Positions 5,842-6,461 of a DNA stretch of 6,461 nt are shown here, piece by piece. A program made the position numbers and the translations under genes. Under the pieces are notes generated by a model. It was given only the letters and a program-made list of their open reading frames with translations. It had not been told where the DNA came from and searched no databases. Source of the DNA: Bacteroidota bacterium (GTDB lineage Bacteria; Bacteroidota; Bacteroidia; Bacteroidales; UBA1715); the NCBI GenBank assembly GCA_029266015.1, contig JAJUFK010000140.1, forward strand, positions 1 to 6,461, in the 5' to 3' direction. The stretch's first letter is position 1, and each line of letters begins with the position of its first letter.

Positions 5842-6461
5842 ATGGAAACAATATATCATTTCACAAAAATATCAACTTTGGTAGAATTAATTTTACCAAC
5901 AATGTTATTAAAATTGAATTCAATAGAGAATATGAATGATCCAAGAGAAACTAAAATTTTTGGATTTAGTCAAATAACTGATTCTGTTGATAATTCAAGT
6001 TTAGAAAAGAATAATAAAGAGTTTTCAGATTTTATTAAGAAAAATATTAAGATTTGTAGTTTTGTTAAAAATGCAACTGTTGGAGACTCGATTATCGAGG
6101 GTTTTAAAAATACAATGATGTGGGCACATTATGGTGATAATCATAAAGGAGTAAGTATAGCGTTGAATTATAATAAAATAAAAGAGAAAAATAAAAAAAT
6201 AAAATTCGAGAAAATAGAATATTTTAAACCAAATAATAATTTTTTACAAATTGATAAACAAGAATATAATAAAGATAAAAAAAAATACAGAGAAAATTTA
6301 TTTATAAATGAGGAAACGCTAAAAAAATTGTTTTTTCAAAAAACATGGGAATGGAGTAATGAAAATGAAATTCGTGCTTTAATTAAAAATGGAAAGAAAA
6401 AAGATGACTTTATTAAAATTAAAGATTGTATTGAAATGATTTATTTAGGTGTAGACTGTTC
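5842..6461 (+). CDS. DUF2971 family protein, 3'-truncated by the window edge
   Basis: From ATG at 5842 the frame stays open for 206 codons and runs off the window. The protein matches DUF2971, a family of unknown function. It has an N-terminal YHFTK (5-9), NDPRE (32-36), the family signature MWAHYGDNHKGVSIAL (93-108), and KTWEWSNENEIRAL (167-180), in which W169, E176 and R178 follow the usual K.W..E.E.R pattern. Family members are usually about 250-300 residues, so perhaps a quarter to a third is missing. The start lies 11 bp after the ATPase stop with no promoter match between them, which suggests one operon. Composition is striking: about 22% GC over 5881-6420 by hand count, with many Lys, Asn and Ile codons, unlike the roughly 42% in hemW. 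That suggests recent acquisition. Confidence 0.85.
   Translation, partial: METIYHFTKISTLVELILPTMLLKLNSIENMNDPRETKIFGFSQITDSVDNSSLEKNNKEFSDFIKKNIKICSFVKNATVGDSIIEGFKNTMMWAHYGDNHKGVSIALNYNKIKEKNKKIKFEKIEYFKPNNNFLQIDKQEYNKDKKKYRENLFINEETLKKLFFQKTWEWSNENEIRALIKNGKKKDDFIKIKDCIEMIYLGVDC

Overview
The window looks like chromosomal DNA of a low-GC member of the Bacteroidota, probably Bacteroidales-like. The basis is AT-rich intergenic DNA, no Shine-Dalgarno sequences before the starts, several good matches to the Bacteroidota -7 promoter box TAnnTTTG, and the gene types present. Genus and species cannot be read from it. Housekeeping-type genes have about 41-42% GC in stretches I counted by hand, while the right end falls to about 22%.

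Left part (1-2200): the 3' part of a type I methionine aminopeptidase gene, cut by the left edge, then an AT-rich gap of 287 bp that ends in a 14-bp tandem repeat, then a complete radical-SAM gene of the HemW type that starts with TTG. Both genes are on the + strand.

Middle (2201-3087): an array of five 68-bp inverted-repeat units set at an exact 83-bp period. It is interrupted between units 2 and 3 by a minus-strand gene for a small GxxExxY (PDDEXK-fold) protein. Each arm of each unit is built from three 8-bp modules of the form CACNAAGN, and the two arms differ mostly at the N positions. The array starts 9 bp after the hemW stop and ends 39 bp before the next gene. It is the most unusual structure in the window and looks like a repeat family with a resident putative nuclease.

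Right part (3088-6461): a 490-residue oligosaccharide flippase of the MOP superfamily; a 133-bp gap with tandem palindromic operator-like sites at 32-bp spacing that lead into a good promoter; an AAA_14/DUF4143 ATPase; and, 11 bp later, a very AT-rich DUF2971 gene that runs off the right edge. The last two genes probably form one transcription unit of accessory type.

How they relate: map, hemW and the flippase are independent core functions (N-terminal Met removal, heme delivery or radical-SAM chemistry, cell-surface glycan export). The GxxExxY gene with its array, and the ATPase-DUF2971 pair, are accessory modules beside them. No tRNA, rRNA, CRISPR array or transposase gene was seen.
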